From Ovoidimarina sp963698645 (GTDB lineage Bacteria; Pseudomonadota; Alphaproteobacteria; Rhodobacterales; Rhodobacteraceae): a stretch of DNA of 64,000 nt. Under the pieces are notes generated by a model that worked only from the letters and a program-made list of their open reading frames with translations, made no database searches and was not told the origin of the DNA. Location of the stretch: NCBI GenBank assembly GCA_963698645.1, contig CAVORP010000003.1:372001-436000 (forward strand), written 5' to 3'. This document shows positions 8,859 to 19,751 of this stretch, piece by piece. The stretch's first letter is position 1. Every line of letters starts with the position of its first letter. Position numbers and translations under genes: made by a program.

Positions 8859-9995
8859 TCAGGGTAGCCGCGTTTTCGCGGCATGGGGGCTCACGAGCCC
8901 CATCTGTCCCAGATCGCAGGCAATGCTGTCCGACAGGATCCGGACCACATGCGCCGCGCCCTTCGCGCCGAACGCCGCCACCCCATAGTGAAACGCCCGC
9001 CCGAGCATCACGAAATTCGCCCCAAGGGCCAGCGCCCGCAGGATATCCGTCCCCGACCGCACCCCGCTATCGAAGATCAAAGGCACATCCGGCCCCACGG
9101 CCGCGCGCACCGCGGGCAGGGCGCTGATCGCCGCCGGGGCCGCATCGAACTGCCGCCCGCCATGGTTCGACACCCAAAGCGCATCGACCCCCAAATCCAC
9201 CATCCGCCGCGCCGGCGCGGGGTCGAGAACCCCCTTGACCACCAAGGGCCCGTCCCACTCGTCGCGCAACGCCTTGAGATAGTCCCAGTCGGGCCGTGTC
9301 CGCAGGACATAGCCGATGTGATCGGTGCCGGGACGGGGGCTTTTCACATCCGCATATTTTGCAAGCGAGGCCAGCGTCGGCATCCCCATCCGCAGCCGCA
9401 ACAGGCTCCAATGCGGGCGCAGCGCGCATTGCAGCGCGATCTTCGGCGTGATCGCGGGGGGCTGGCGGATATCGGCGCGGCGCTGGCGTTCCCTGCGGCT
9501 GGCGGCGGGCACATCGACGGTGACCACCAGCACCCTGAACCCCGCATCCCGAACCCGCGCCACCATGTCCTTCCGGATCTCCAGGTCGCCCGGCGTGTAA
9601 AGCTGGTACCAGCCGTTCTCGCCCATATGGCCCGCCATGTCCTCGGGCGCCTGCGTCGCCATCGACGACAGGCAGAAGGGAATATTCGCCTCCACCGCCG
9701 CACGGGCCAGCATATGCTCGGCCCCCGGCCACATCAGCCCTGACATTCCCACCGGCGCAATCCCGAAGGGCAGGGCATAGTCCCGCCCCAGAAGCGGCGA
9801 GGTCATGTCCGCTGTCATCTCGCCGCCCAGGACATCGGGCAGCAACTCCACCCGGTCCAGCGCCTGCTGGTTGCGCAGATGAGCAAGGTCATCACCGGTC
9901 CCGCTGTCGAGGTATTCCCAGACGAAATGCGGAATGCGCCGCTTCGCGCGCCGCCTCAGGTCCTCGATCGACGGGTGGCTCATCTCGATATCCAT
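8859..9995 (-). CDS. FMN-dependent alpha-hydroxy-acid dehydrogenase (L-lactate dehydrogenase/LldD-like)
   Basis: A flavoenzyme oxidising an L-2-hydroxy acid such as lactate, glycolate or mandelate, probably passing electrons to the quinone pool. Visible family features are FVWEYLDSGTGDD near residue 24 with the substrate/FMN tyrosine, PFGIAPVGMSGLMWPG near 75, YQLY and VTVDVPAASRRERQ near 127-170, VVKGVLDPAPARR near 248 and the catalytic WVSNHGGRQFDAAP near 273 with His and Arg. FDSGVRSGTDILRALALGA (FMN phosphate site) follows. The length of about 375 is typical. The start may be the second Met (9983, MSHPSIEDLRRRAK). It lies just upstream of pyc on the same strand with a 68-bp gap, which makes a lactate-to-pyruvate-to-oxaloacetate link attractive, though that is inference. 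Confidence 0.88.
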   Translation of the reverse strand: MDIEMSHPSIEDLRRRAKRRIPHFVWEYLDSGTGDDLAHLRNQQALDRVELLPDVLGGEMTADMTSPLLGRDYALPFGIAPVGMSGLMWPGAEHMLARAAVEANIPFCLSSMATQAPEDMAGHMGENGWYQLYTPGDLEIRKDMVARVRDAGFRVLVVTVDVPAASRRERQRRADIRQPPAITPKIALQCALRPHWSLLRLRMGMPTLASLAKYADVKSPRPGTDHIGYVLRTRPDWDYLKALRDEWDGPLVVKGVLDPAPARRMVDLGVDALWVSNHGGRQFDAAPAAISALPAVRAAVGPDVPLIFDSGVRSGTDILRALALGANFVMLGRAFHYGVAAFGAKGAAHVVRILSDSIACDLGQMGLVSPHAAKTRLP

Positions 9996-10139
9996 GGGGC
10001 ATTTGTAGATTGCCCCGCGAAGGGCGCAAGCGCGTTCGAACCGCTATCAAATGACCCCGGACCGGCGTCCCGTCGCGCACGCGGAACATTTGGCGAACAA
10101 CACTTTATCTTCCCGCCCGGTCCCGCTAGATTACCCGCA

Positions 10140-12658
<2,519 letters not shown>

Positions 12659-13093
12659 TTCCCTAATGTGAACAATGGCTTCGCGATTCCCTGACCGTAG
12701 CATTTCGGGCAACGGGATTGCGCCTAAACAACGCGTCGTTTCCGATTTCGCAAACGGTCGTCTGTCTCGAATTGGTGAATCATGCTAGAGTTGTCATGGA
12801 AACTCTTGCTGTATAGATTTTATTAACCATTTCAAAGTCTTCTAGGGGTTGTGAGCGTGGGGCGCAATTTCCCGAATTTCGTTACGGCAACGTTTATTGC
12901 CGCATGATCCGTGTTGTTGGGCCCACAAAATGAGAGAATTCGCAAAATTCCGCCTGCATGAGCAGCTTCAACCAACCCAAGTTGACGTATAATGATCCCG
13001 TCTTTGGCGTGTCGTCGAGCGGCACTGTTCGCCGGGAACACGGCACGCGTATCTTAAAGAGTTTAGCCCCCTTGGCGGGCGGGAGTATGTGAC
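12659..13093. other. intergenic region uvrD-Hint gene with promoter-like elements
   Basis: No convincing gene. The DNA is AT-richer than its surroundings. A TTGTCA-N17-TAGATT pair lies at about 12791-12819, followed by a TTAACCAT half-site (12823-12830) like the CtrA half-site of alphaproteobacteria. A TATAAT occurs at about 12987-12992 with TTCAAC roughly 15 nt upstream. Any of these could drive the Hint-domain gene at 13094; none is proven. Confidence 0.3.
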
Positions 13094-13600
13094 GTGGAAA
13101 CGACGACACAATCAGGGAAGGCCGCGGCGGCGTCCGTCGGCAAAGCGGCGCGACAGCGCCAGGATGCTCTCAAGTGGAGTCTTCCGGGCTTTGGCCCGAT
13201 GACCCGTATTTCGACATCCTTTGGTGAAATGCACGCGCAGACGCTGCGCGAACGCGACGTTATCCGGTCCGGGACTGGCAAGCTTGTGCCGATCCAGTGG
13301 GTTGACCGGATGCTGCTGGATATGGATTTCCTCTCGGTGGTGACCGACGCGCACGCGATCCTGATCCGCGCCGGATCGCTGGGAAACGGATTGCCCAAGG
13401 CCGACGTTGTCGTTTCGCCCTGCCAGAAGATTGCCACTGGTCGCAATCCGGTCGACTCGCAGTACATCGAGGCCGGCAAACTGGTGGGTCGCCCCGGCGT
13501 GCTGCGCAAGCCCGAAGACATGATGACCTATACCCTGTTCCATTGCGGAGAGCCGGTTTCGGTCCGGATGGAAGGCATATGGGCGCTGGTCGAGCCGTGA
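13094..13600 (+). CDS. small Hint-domain (Hedgehog/intein-type, Hint_2) protein
   Basis: A 168-residue protein that starts at GTG and is almost entirely one Hint_2 domain. GFGPMTRISTSFGEMHAQTL (residues 31-50) corresponds to the start of the Hint fold, followed by LRERDVIRSGTGKLVPIQWV, IRAGSLGNGLP and ADVVVSPCQKI, where related proteins usually read VSPQHR. The nucleophilic Cys or Ser normally found at the start of an autoprocessing Hint domain is replaced here by Gly-Pro, so self-cleavage is doubtful. Related proteins are common in Rhodobacteraceae, often as C-terminal domains of large secreted proteins; this one is free-standing with no signal peptide. It ends just before a strong bidirectional terminator. 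Confidence 0.65.
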   Translation: METTTQSGKAAAASVGKAARQRQDALKWSLPGFGPMTRISTSFGEMHAQTLRERDVIRSGTGKLVPIQWVDRMLLDMDFLSVVTDAHAILIRAGSLGNGLPKADVVVSPCQKIATGRNPVDSQYIEAGKLVGRPGVLRKPEDMMTYTLFHCGEPVSVRMEGIWALVEP

Positions 13601-13620
13601 TCGGCCCCACAAGCTGACAC

Positions 13621-13657
13621 GAAAAAGGGCGCCCGGTTCGATCGGGCGCCCTTTTTC
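13621..13657. terminator. strong bidirectional intrinsic terminator
   Basis: GGGCGCCCG (13627-13635), a seven-base loop, then CGGGCGCCC (13643-13651), flanked by AAAAA on the left and TTTTT on the right. The A/T flanks give U-tails in both directions: it can end the Hint gene transcript on the plus strand and the sRNA on the minus strand. Confidence 0.9.
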
Positions 13658-13766
13658 GTAAAAAAAGCGGTGACACCAGGGAGGAGGAGAGGTGCCACCG
13701 CCTATATCAGATAACCCAGGGAGGAGGAGGGGCCATCTGAATACACTGGTATCAAGCCTGATACCG
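13622..13766 (-). ncRNA. cuckoo/CcsR-type small RNA with two anti-Shine-Dalgarno loops
   Basis: Read on the minus strand, this segment holds a series of stem-loops. First is GGTATCA-ggct-TGATACC (13748-13765). Next is a CAGAT...ATCTG hairpin (about 13710-13741) whose loop contains CCUCCUCCUCCC. Then comes GCGGUGgCACC...GGUGuCACCGC (about 13668-13702) whose loop contains CUCCUCCUCCC. The strong terminator closes it. Two hairpins exposing CCUCCUCCC in the loops define the cuckoo RNA family of alphaproteobacteria; in Rhodobacter sphaeroides the CcsR1-4 members are stress-induced and act on mRNAs through this motif. A DUF1127 gene, the usual partner upstream, is not visible here, so the RNA may have its own promoter in 13770-13860. 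The 5' end is not defined. Confidence 0.75.
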
Positions 13767-14331
13767 TTAACAGGAAGATAGGCCATTGCTGCAGGTGCAC
13801 AATGATTTCCGGTGCAATGCTGCTATGCAGAAAATGCATATGAAAACGCCTCTCTTTCCTTAGGCAAGACGGACTGAATCTTGTTTATTCATTGTGCATC
13901 TCTCGCTCGCGGCAGTTCCGACGCAATGGAAATCGGCGGTGCTGCTGCAAAGATGAGCGTTTGCGATTCGCGCCCGCGCAAACCCGGTTTTCGATCCTGG
14001 GTCGTGACCGCGGCAATACGTCGGAGATCGGTGAATCACTCCCATGGGAATAGTTGGGACGGAGGGGAGTAGCCTCCTGGAATTAGGTTCAGTCGCTCAT
14101 AATCGGCGGATACTCGGAAAAATCGATGGCCGGATCAAGTCAAATTCGAGAAATTCGTGGTACTTTATGGGAATAACGCGATCCGGGAACTTCCAGAATC
14201 ATTGCTTATATTGTATGCCGACTTTCTCTTGATCTATATGTTGTGTATCTGGCGTCGACTCCATCAGCGCCTCTCCGAACTCGGTCATTTACAGTGAAAA
14301 AATGAGATATGAAGCGAAATTTTTTGTTGTT

Positions 14332-14346
14332 TCCCATCAGGTCCCA
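14332..14346 (-). promoter_or_regulatory. candidate MraZ box (two TGGGA repeats, 10-bp period)
   Basis: TCCCA at 14332-14336 and 14342-14346, i.e. TGGGA-N5-TGGGA on the minus strand. MraZ of other bacteria binds TGGGN direct repeats spaced by five bases in front of its own gene. Here only two repeats are seen, in the opposite orientation to mraZ and 257 bp upstream of its start, so the assignment is tentative. Confidence 0.35.
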
Positions 14347-14517
14347 TGCCATACAGTTCCTGCGATGAACGGGACAAAGAGGCGTTAGACCTCAAACCCC
14401 CCAAGCAGGTTTCATACAGGCACCCCGATCATCGAACGACGAGATCCGGCGCGCGAGCGAGCAGACATCCCCCCAGGTGGCGCGCGCTGTCGGACACACC
14501 CGGCAACGGGACGAGGG

Positions 14518-14557
14518 CGGCGGGTTGAGCAGTGGCAGCAGCTCAACCCGCCGTTTT
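14518..14557 (+). terminator. terminator-like hairpin in the mra leader
   Basis: CGGCGGGTTGAGC (14518-14530), a ten-base loop, GCTCAACCCGCCG (14541-14553), then TTTTC. Thirteen perfect base pairs and a U-run make an efficient intrinsic terminator or attenuator. It lies 45 bp before mraZ, so it either ends a small RNA encoded in 14350-14515 or limits readthrough into the division operon. Confidence 0.75.
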
Positions 14558-14602
14558 CGGTTCACGGGACCGGTATGGGACATATGAAGGAGCGGCCGGA
14601 CA

Positions 14603-15103
14603 GTGCTGCGAAGGTTCAGAGGCGAATTCCACCAGAAGGTGGATGGAAAGGGTCGGGTATCCATCCCGGCTGATTTCCGTCGCGTGCTGGAATCCGGCGA
14701 CCCGTCCTGGACCGAAGGGCTGCACCCCGAATTCGTCATCGTCTTCGGGGGCCCCAAGCGGGATTACCTTGAATGCTACACGATCGATGCGGCGGCAGAG
14801 GTCGACGCGCAGATCGCCGAACTTCCCCGCGGATCGACCGAACGGCGGCCTCTTGAGCGGTTGTTCAACGGTCAGTCGCTCAAGACATCGGTGGACGAGA
14901 CCGGGCGGATCGTCCTCCCCGCAAAGCTGCGCGCCAAGATCGATCTGGATGAAGCGGCCTATTTCATCGCCACCGGCGACACCTTTCAGATCTGGAAACC
15001 CGAAACCTTCGAGGCCGACGAGGCCAAGTTCGAGGCGCTGTTGGATCAGTATCCCGAGGATTTTGATCCGCTGGTGCTGCTCGACAAGAACCGGGACGGT
15101 TGA
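14603..15103 (+). CDS. mraZ: transcriptional regulator MraZ
   Basis: First gene of the division/cell-wall operon; MraZ is a DNA-binding repressor of its own operon and forms dodecameric rings. The 166-residue product has two SpoVT/AbrB-like halves: RFRGEFHQKVDGKGRVSIPA with FRRVL at the N-terminus, and LKTSVDETGRIVLPAKLR near residue 94. Both carry the conserved D.KGR/DETGR turn that contacts DNA. The start is GTG at 14603, preceded by AGGAG about 12 bases upstream. The stop lies 2 bp before the rsmH ATG. Confidence 0.95.
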   Translation: MLRRFRGEFHQKVDGKGRVSIPADFRRVLESGDPSWTEGLHPEFVIVFGGPKRDYLECYTIDAAAEVDAQIAELPRGSTERRPLERLFNGQSLKTSVDETGRIVLPAKLRAKIDLDEAAYFIATGDTFQIWKPETFEADEAKFEALLDQYPEDFDPLVLLDKNRDG

Positions 15104-15105
15104 CC

Positions 15106-16105
15106 ATGGTGGCGGCGGCAGGGGCAATCTCGTCCGATCCTCCGCACATCCCCGTCTTGCTGGGGCCGCTTCTTGACGCGGTCGCGCCGGTGACCGGGAC
15201 ATGGGTCGACGGAACCTTCGGGGCGGGCGGATATGCCCGTGGTCTTCTGGCGGCCGGGGCCGAGCGGGTGATCGGCATCGACCGGGACCCCGATGTCTTT
15301 GAAATGGCCGAAGGCTGGGCCGCCGATTTTGGCAACCGGCTGGTGCTACGGCAGGGTACGTTCAGCAAGCTCGATGAATTGGCCGGGGGGCCGGTGGATG
15401 GGGTCGTTCTCGATCTCGGCGTCTCCTCGATGCAGCTCGACCGCCCGGAACGCGGATTTTCCTTCGGATCCGACGGGCCGCTCGACATGCGGATGAGCCG
15501 CTCGGGGCCCACTGCGGCGGACCTTGTGAACAGCGCCGACGAGACCGAGTTGGCGGACATCCTCTATCACTATGGCGAAGAACGGGCCTCGCGCCGGATC
15601 GCGCGCGCCATCGTCGCGGCACGCGCAACCGTTCCGCTGGTCACCACTGCGCAGTTGGCGCAGATCGTCGAAAGCTGCCTTCCGTCCGCGCAAGCCCGGG
15701 CAAAGCCATCCTGCGACACGGACATTTCAGGCGATCCGCATTGCGGTGAACGACGAATTTGGAGAACTGATCGACGGGCTCGAGGCCGCCGAACGGGCGC
15801 TGCGCCCCGGCGGCCAACTGGCGGTCGTCAGCTTTCATTCGCTGGAAGATCGGGTGGTCAAACGGTTCTTTCAGCACGGGTCGGGCGGGGCCGGGCGGGC
15901 CAACCGCTACGCGCCCGAATCCGCCGAGGAGACCCCGCGCTGGGAGGCCCGGAACAAGGGCATCACGGCGGATGCAGAGGAGTTGCGGGCAAATCCGCGC
16001 GCCCGGTCCGCCACGCTGCGCCTGGGGGTCAGAACATCGGCGCCGGCGCGCCGGGCCGACCGCACCGCACTGGGCCTGCCGAAACCTGTAGTTGATAGGG
16101 GATGA
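15106..16105 (+). CDS. rsmH: 16S rRNA (cytosine(1402)-N(4))-methyltransferase, one frame break
   Basis: Methylates N4 of C1402 in the ribosomal P site (formerly MraW). The N-terminal half reads HIPVLLGPLLDAV, DGTFGAGGYARGLL (SAM motif), VIGIDRDPDVF and GVVLDLGVSSMQLD, then RGFSFGSDGPLDMRM, all diagnostic. After VESCLP near 15690 the frame is lost; with one base removed it continues as RKPGQSHPATRTFQAIRI, VNDEFGELIDGLEAAERAL, VVSFHSLEDRVVKRFF and ends GLPKPVVDRG. The expected total is about 333 residues. The ATG at 15106 is chosen over the TTG at 15100, which overlaps the mraZ stop. Its own stop overlaps ftsL by ATGA. Confidence 0.92.
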
Positions 16106-16429
16106 AGATCATGAAATCAGTCATTTACGGGATGATCGCCCTTGGCGGTTCTTGGGCTTGGTTTCTGGGCTTATCAGCAGAATTACACGACCCAGGCCGT
16201 GCTCAAGGAAAACGCTCGCCTGCAAGGCGATATCGCCGGTCTGCGGGAACGCCTTGCGGTGCTGCGCGCCGAATGGGCCTACCTGAACCGGCCCGACCGG
16301 CTGCGCGATCTGGCAGACCTGAATTTCGACCGGCTGCAGCTATTCGCCCTGTCTCCCGAACAGTTCGGGACGGTAGATCTGGTCGCCTATCCGCGTCCCG
16401 CCGAGGTGGTCGATAACAGGGGTCTATGA
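16102..16429 (+). CDS. ftsL: cell division protein FtsL, one frame break
   Basis: A small bitopic divisome protein that bridges FtsB and FtsQ. The correct reading starts MKIMKSVIYGMIAL, then, after removing one surplus T near 16140, continues AVLGLGFWAYQQNYTTQAV as the single membrane helix. It is followed by a periplasmic coiled coil (LKENARLQGDIAGLRERLAV) and the NRPDRLRDLADLNFDRL motif typical of alphaproteobacterial FtsL. The length of about 108 residues is right. ATGA overlap with rsmH. Confidence 0.85.
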
Positions 16430-16459
16430 CGTGCGCGGCGCGATCGAAGAGGTGACGGA

Positions 16460-18241
16460 ATGACCCGCACGCCGCTTCGCCCCCTTGCGCGTATCCTCGA
16501 AGCTCGCGCGCGCGGGTTGAACCCCGATGCGATCGAGCGCGAAAATCTGCGCCAGCGCCACGAGGAAACCCGCGACGGCGAGCGTCAGCGCGCGGAGGGC
16601 CGGCTTCTTGTGCTGGGTATCGTTTTTCTCTGCGCCATCGTTCTGGTCAGCGGGCGGATGGGGCTTCTTGCCGCCGCCCAGCCCGAAGAGCCGCGCGTCG
16701 CCTCCGCCAGCAATTCGATCCTTGCCCAACGAGCCGATATCGTCGACCGGAATGGGCGCATCCTTGCAACCAACCTGACGACACACTCGCTCTATGCCCA
16801 ACCGCAGATCATGATCGACCCCCGGGGCGCCGCGCGCGAACTGGCCATGATCTTTCCGGACCTCGACCAGGATCAGTTGCTCAAGGACTTCACGGGAAAG
16901 CGCAAGTTCCTGTGGATAAAGAAGAAAATCACACCTTCGGAGAAGCAGGCGGTGCATGATCTGGGTGAGCCCGGGCTGATGTTCGGGCCGCGCGAGATGC
17001 GCCTTTATCCCAATGGCAGCCTCGCAAGCCATGTCCTTGGCGGTGCCGGTTTCGGTCGCGAGGGCGTGCATTCGGCCGAAGTGATTGGGGTCGCCGGGGT
17101 CGAAAAGACATTCGACGACTGGCTGCGCGACCCCGCCCATGATGGCGCGCCGCTGCAATTGTCACTGGACCTCTCGGTGCAGGCGGCGACCGAACGGGTG
17201 CTTCTGGGCGGCATGCGACTGATGAATGCCAAGGGCGCGGCCGCTGTCCTGATGGACGTGCATACCGGTGAAATCCTCAGCCTTGTGAGCCTGCCCGATT
17301 TCGATCCCAACAATCGCCCGGTCCCCCTGACCGAAGGGGATGCAGGCGACAGCCCTCTGTTCAACCGCGCGGTCCAGGGTGTCTATGAACTGGGTTCGAC
17401 GTTCAAGATCTTCACCGCCGCGCAGGCAATCGAAACCGGACTTGTGAACCGGAACACCATCATCGAGACGAAGGGCCCGCTGCGCTGGGGGAAACACCGG
17501 ATAACCGATTTCCGCAATTACGGCGATGCGCTCACGGTAGAGCAGGTGATCGTCAAATCCTCGAATATCGGCACCGCGCGGATGGCGATGGAGATCGGCG
17601 CAGACCGTCAGCGCGGATTCCTCGAGGCGCTGGGCTTTCTCAAGCCAACGCCCGTCGAGCTTGTGGAAGCAGCCGGCGCCCGGCCACTCTATCCCTCGCG
17701 CTGGTCCGAGATTTCCACCATGACCATCTCTTACGGCCATGGCCTTTCGGCCAGCCCGCTGCATCTGGCCACCGGCTATGCCTCTCTCCTGAATGGCGGC
17801 ACGCTGGTGACGCCCACATTGCTCAAGCGGAGCGCGCCCGTGACCGGCCCCCGGGTCGTAAGCGAACAGACCTCGGCCATCGCGCGCGATCTGTTGCGCA
17901 AGGTCGTCACCGAAGGCACGGCGTCCTTCGGCGAGGTTGCGGGCTATCAGGTCGCGGGCAAGACCGGGACCGCCGACAAGCCGAAGCCCGGTGGCGGGTA
18001 TTACGAGGACAAGGTGATCGCCGTCTTTTCGGCGGTCTTCCCGGCTTCGGAGCCGCGCTATGTTCTTGTCGTGGCGCTGGACGAGGCGGTCGAGACTTCG
18101 GGCGAAGAGCCCCGCCGTACCGCGGGCTGGACGGCCGTCCCTGTCGCCGCCGAAGTGATCCGTCGCACCGCGCCGCTTCTGGGACTGCCGCCGATCATTG
18201 AAACCGATGTCAAAAGCGCGGTAACACTGGCGTCAAACTAG
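16460..18241 (+). CDS. ftsI: peptidoglycan D,D-transpeptidase FtsI (PBP3)
   Basis: The septal class B penicillin-binding protein. 593 residues: a cytoplasmic N-terminus, one membrane anchor at about residues 49-66 (LLVLGIVFLCAIVLVSG), a pedestal domain with ADIVDRNGRILATNL near 92, and a transpeptidase domain with the three active-site motifs: STFK near residue 313 (acyl-enzyme serine), SSN near 370 and KTGTAD near 502. The gene is intact. The ATG at 16460 is preceded by GAGG. It lies 30 bp after ftsL and 18 bp before murE. Confidence 0.96.
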   Translation: MTRTPLRPLARILEARARGLNPDAIERENLRQRHEETRDGERQRAEGRLLVLGIVFLCAIVLVSGRMGLLAAAQPEEPRVASASNSILAQRADIVDRNGRILATNLTTHSLYAQPQIMIDPRGAARELAMIFPDLDQDQLLKDFTGKRKFLWIKKKITPSEKQAVHDLGEPGLMFGPREMRLYPNGSLASHVLGGAGFGREGVHSAEVIGVAGVEKTFDDWLRDPAHDGAPLQLSLDLSVQAATERVLLGGMRLMNAKGAAAVLMDVHTGEILSLVSLPDFDPNNRPVPLTEGDAGDSPLFNRAVQGVYELGSTFKIFTAAQAIETGLVNRNTIIETKGPLRWGKHRITDFRNYGDALTVEQVIVKSSNIGTARMAMEIGADRQRGFLEALGFLKPTPVELVEAAGARPLYPSRWSEISTMTISYGHGLSASPLHLATGYASLLNGGTLVTPTLLKRSAPVTGPRVVSEQTSAIARDLLRKVVTEGTASFGEVAGYQVAGKTGTADKPKPGGGYYEDKVIAVFSAVFPASEPRYVLVVALDEAVETSGEEPRRTAGWTAVPVAAEVIRRTAPLLGLPPIIETDVKSAVTLASN

Positions 18242-18259
18242 AACTGGGTTGGGGCGAGC

Positions 18260-19751
18260 ATGAGAACCCGGGACGATGCGCGATCCTTAAGTGAACTGGG
18301 CCTGACGGTACCTGGCGGCGGCGAGGTGCGGATAACCGGCCTTGCCGTTGACAGTCGCGAGGTGTCCAAGGGCAATCTCTTTGCGGCCCTTCCGGGCAGC
18401 ACGGTGCATGGCGGCGAGTTCATTTCCTACGCGATCCGCATGGGGGCGGGGGCGATCCTGACCGATCGCGAGGGCGCGCGCATCGCCAGAGACGAGATCG
18501 CGAAGGCGGCGATACCCATGATCGTGGCCGAGGATCCTCGTCAGGCTCTGTCCTATGCCGCGGCGCTCTGGTTCGGGAAACAGCCCGATGTGGTCTGTGC
18601 AGTGACCGGCACCAATGGCAAGACCTCGGTCGCGACTTTTACCCGACAGATCTGGATGGCGCTGGGCATCGAAGCGGTGAACATCGGCACGACGGGCGTC
18701 GAGGGCTGCTATACGACGCCGCTTCAGCATACGACGCCGGAACCGGTCACGCTGCACCGCATTCTTGCCGATGTGGCCGACGAGGGGATCGAACACGCGG
18801 TGATGGAGGCCTCCTCCCACGGACTTGAACAGCGCCGGCTTGACGGTGTCAGGCTGACCGCGGCGGGCTTCACCAATTTCAGCCAGGATCATCTGGATTA
18901 TCACGAAAGCTTCGAGGCGTATTTCGCGGCAAAGGCGGGTCTCTTCAACCGCGTCCTGCCCGAAGACGGGACCGCGGTCGTCAACACCGACGATCCGATG
19001 GGACCCGAGGTCGTGGCGATCGCCGAGGCGCGCGGATGCGATGTCCTCACCGTCGGGCGTGACGGTGAGGCTGCCCTCCGTCTCGTTGGCCAACGGTTCG
19101 ATGCGACAGGTCAGGAAATGCGGTTCGAATGGAACGGCCAGGCGCGGCAGGTCCGCCTGTCCCTGATCGGCGGATTTCAGGCGGAGAACGCGCTGGTTGC
19201 TGCGGGTCTGGTGATCGCCTCGGGCTGTGCACCCTCGGAAGTGTTCGAGGCGCTTCCGATGCTCACCACCGTCCGGGGCCGGATGCAGCTTGTCGCGACC
19301 CGCGACAACGGCGCGGCGGTTTTCGTCGATTACGCCCATACGCCTGCTGCGCTCGAAACCGCGCTGCGGGCCCTGCGCCCCCATGTGATGGGTCGGCTGA
19401 TCGTCGTCTTCGGTGCCGGCGGCGACCGGGACCGGGGCAAGCGCCCGCTGATGGGCGCGGCCGTCGCCAGATATGCCGACGTCGCCATCGTCACCGATGA
19501 CAATCCGCGCTCGGAAGATCCGGCGGCCATCCGCGCCGCCATCCTCGAGGCCTGTCCCGAAGCCAATGAATATGGCGACCGGGCCGAGGCGATCCTGCGC
19601 GGGCATCGACATGCTGGAGCCGGGTGATGCGCTTCTGATCGCCGGCAAGGGCCATGAAACGGGCCAGACCGTGGGCGACACGGTCTATCCGTTCGACGAC
19701 GCCGAACAGGCAAGCGTGGCGGTGGCCGCGCTCGATGGGCGGATCGCATGA
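18260..19751 (+). CDS. murE: UDP-MurNAc-L-Ala-D-Glu:meso-diaminopimelate ligase, one frame break
   Basis: Adds the third stem residue to the murein precursor in the cytoplasm. ATP-binding loop VTGTNGKTSVATFTRQIW lies near residue 117, followed by TTPEPVTLHRILADV, the carbamoylated-lysine region FTNFSQDHLDYHESFEAYF, and DYAHTPAALE near 355. The meso-DAP specificity motif DDNPRSEDP is present near 414, so diaminopimelate rather than lysine is the substrate. Near 19602 a surplus G (CGCGGGCATC) shifts the frame; the true C-terminus is GIDMLEPGDALLIAGKGHE to DGRIA, ending at 19751. It overlaps murF by ATGA. Corrected length is about 496. Confidence 0.94.

Larger units (their letters stand above)
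13767..14602. other. long intergenic/leader region before mraZ
   Basis: About 800 bp with no believable protein gene on either strand. The left part (13800-14330) is AT-richer and should hold the minus-strand promoter of the sRNA and the plus-strand promoter of the mra operon. The right part (14347-14556) is GC-rich, strongly structured and ends in a terminator-like hairpin, so a leader RNA or an independent small RNA is possible. I looked for RNase P RNA (GGAAAGUCC core), SRP RNA and tmRNA signatures and saw none. Confidence 0.5.

Noticed and set aside
7156..8988. Long open frame (610 codons) opposite pyruvate carboxylase
   Set aside because: It is the codon-bias shadow of the minus-strand pyc gene; the translation is rich in Arg, His and Pro and has no domain.
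12832..13109. Short minus-strand frames before the Hint gene
   Set aside because: They lack ribosome-binding sites and protein-like composition; the region is better explained as a promoter area.
13860..14045. 61-codon minus-strand frame upstream of the sRNA as the DUF1127 partner
   Set aside because: The translation has no similarity to the basic DUF1127 pattern and contains many Cys and His residues; probably chance.
14347..14557. RNase P RNA upstream of mraZ
   Set aside because: I searched both strands for the conserved GGAAAGUCC core and the matching 3' helix P4 and found neither.
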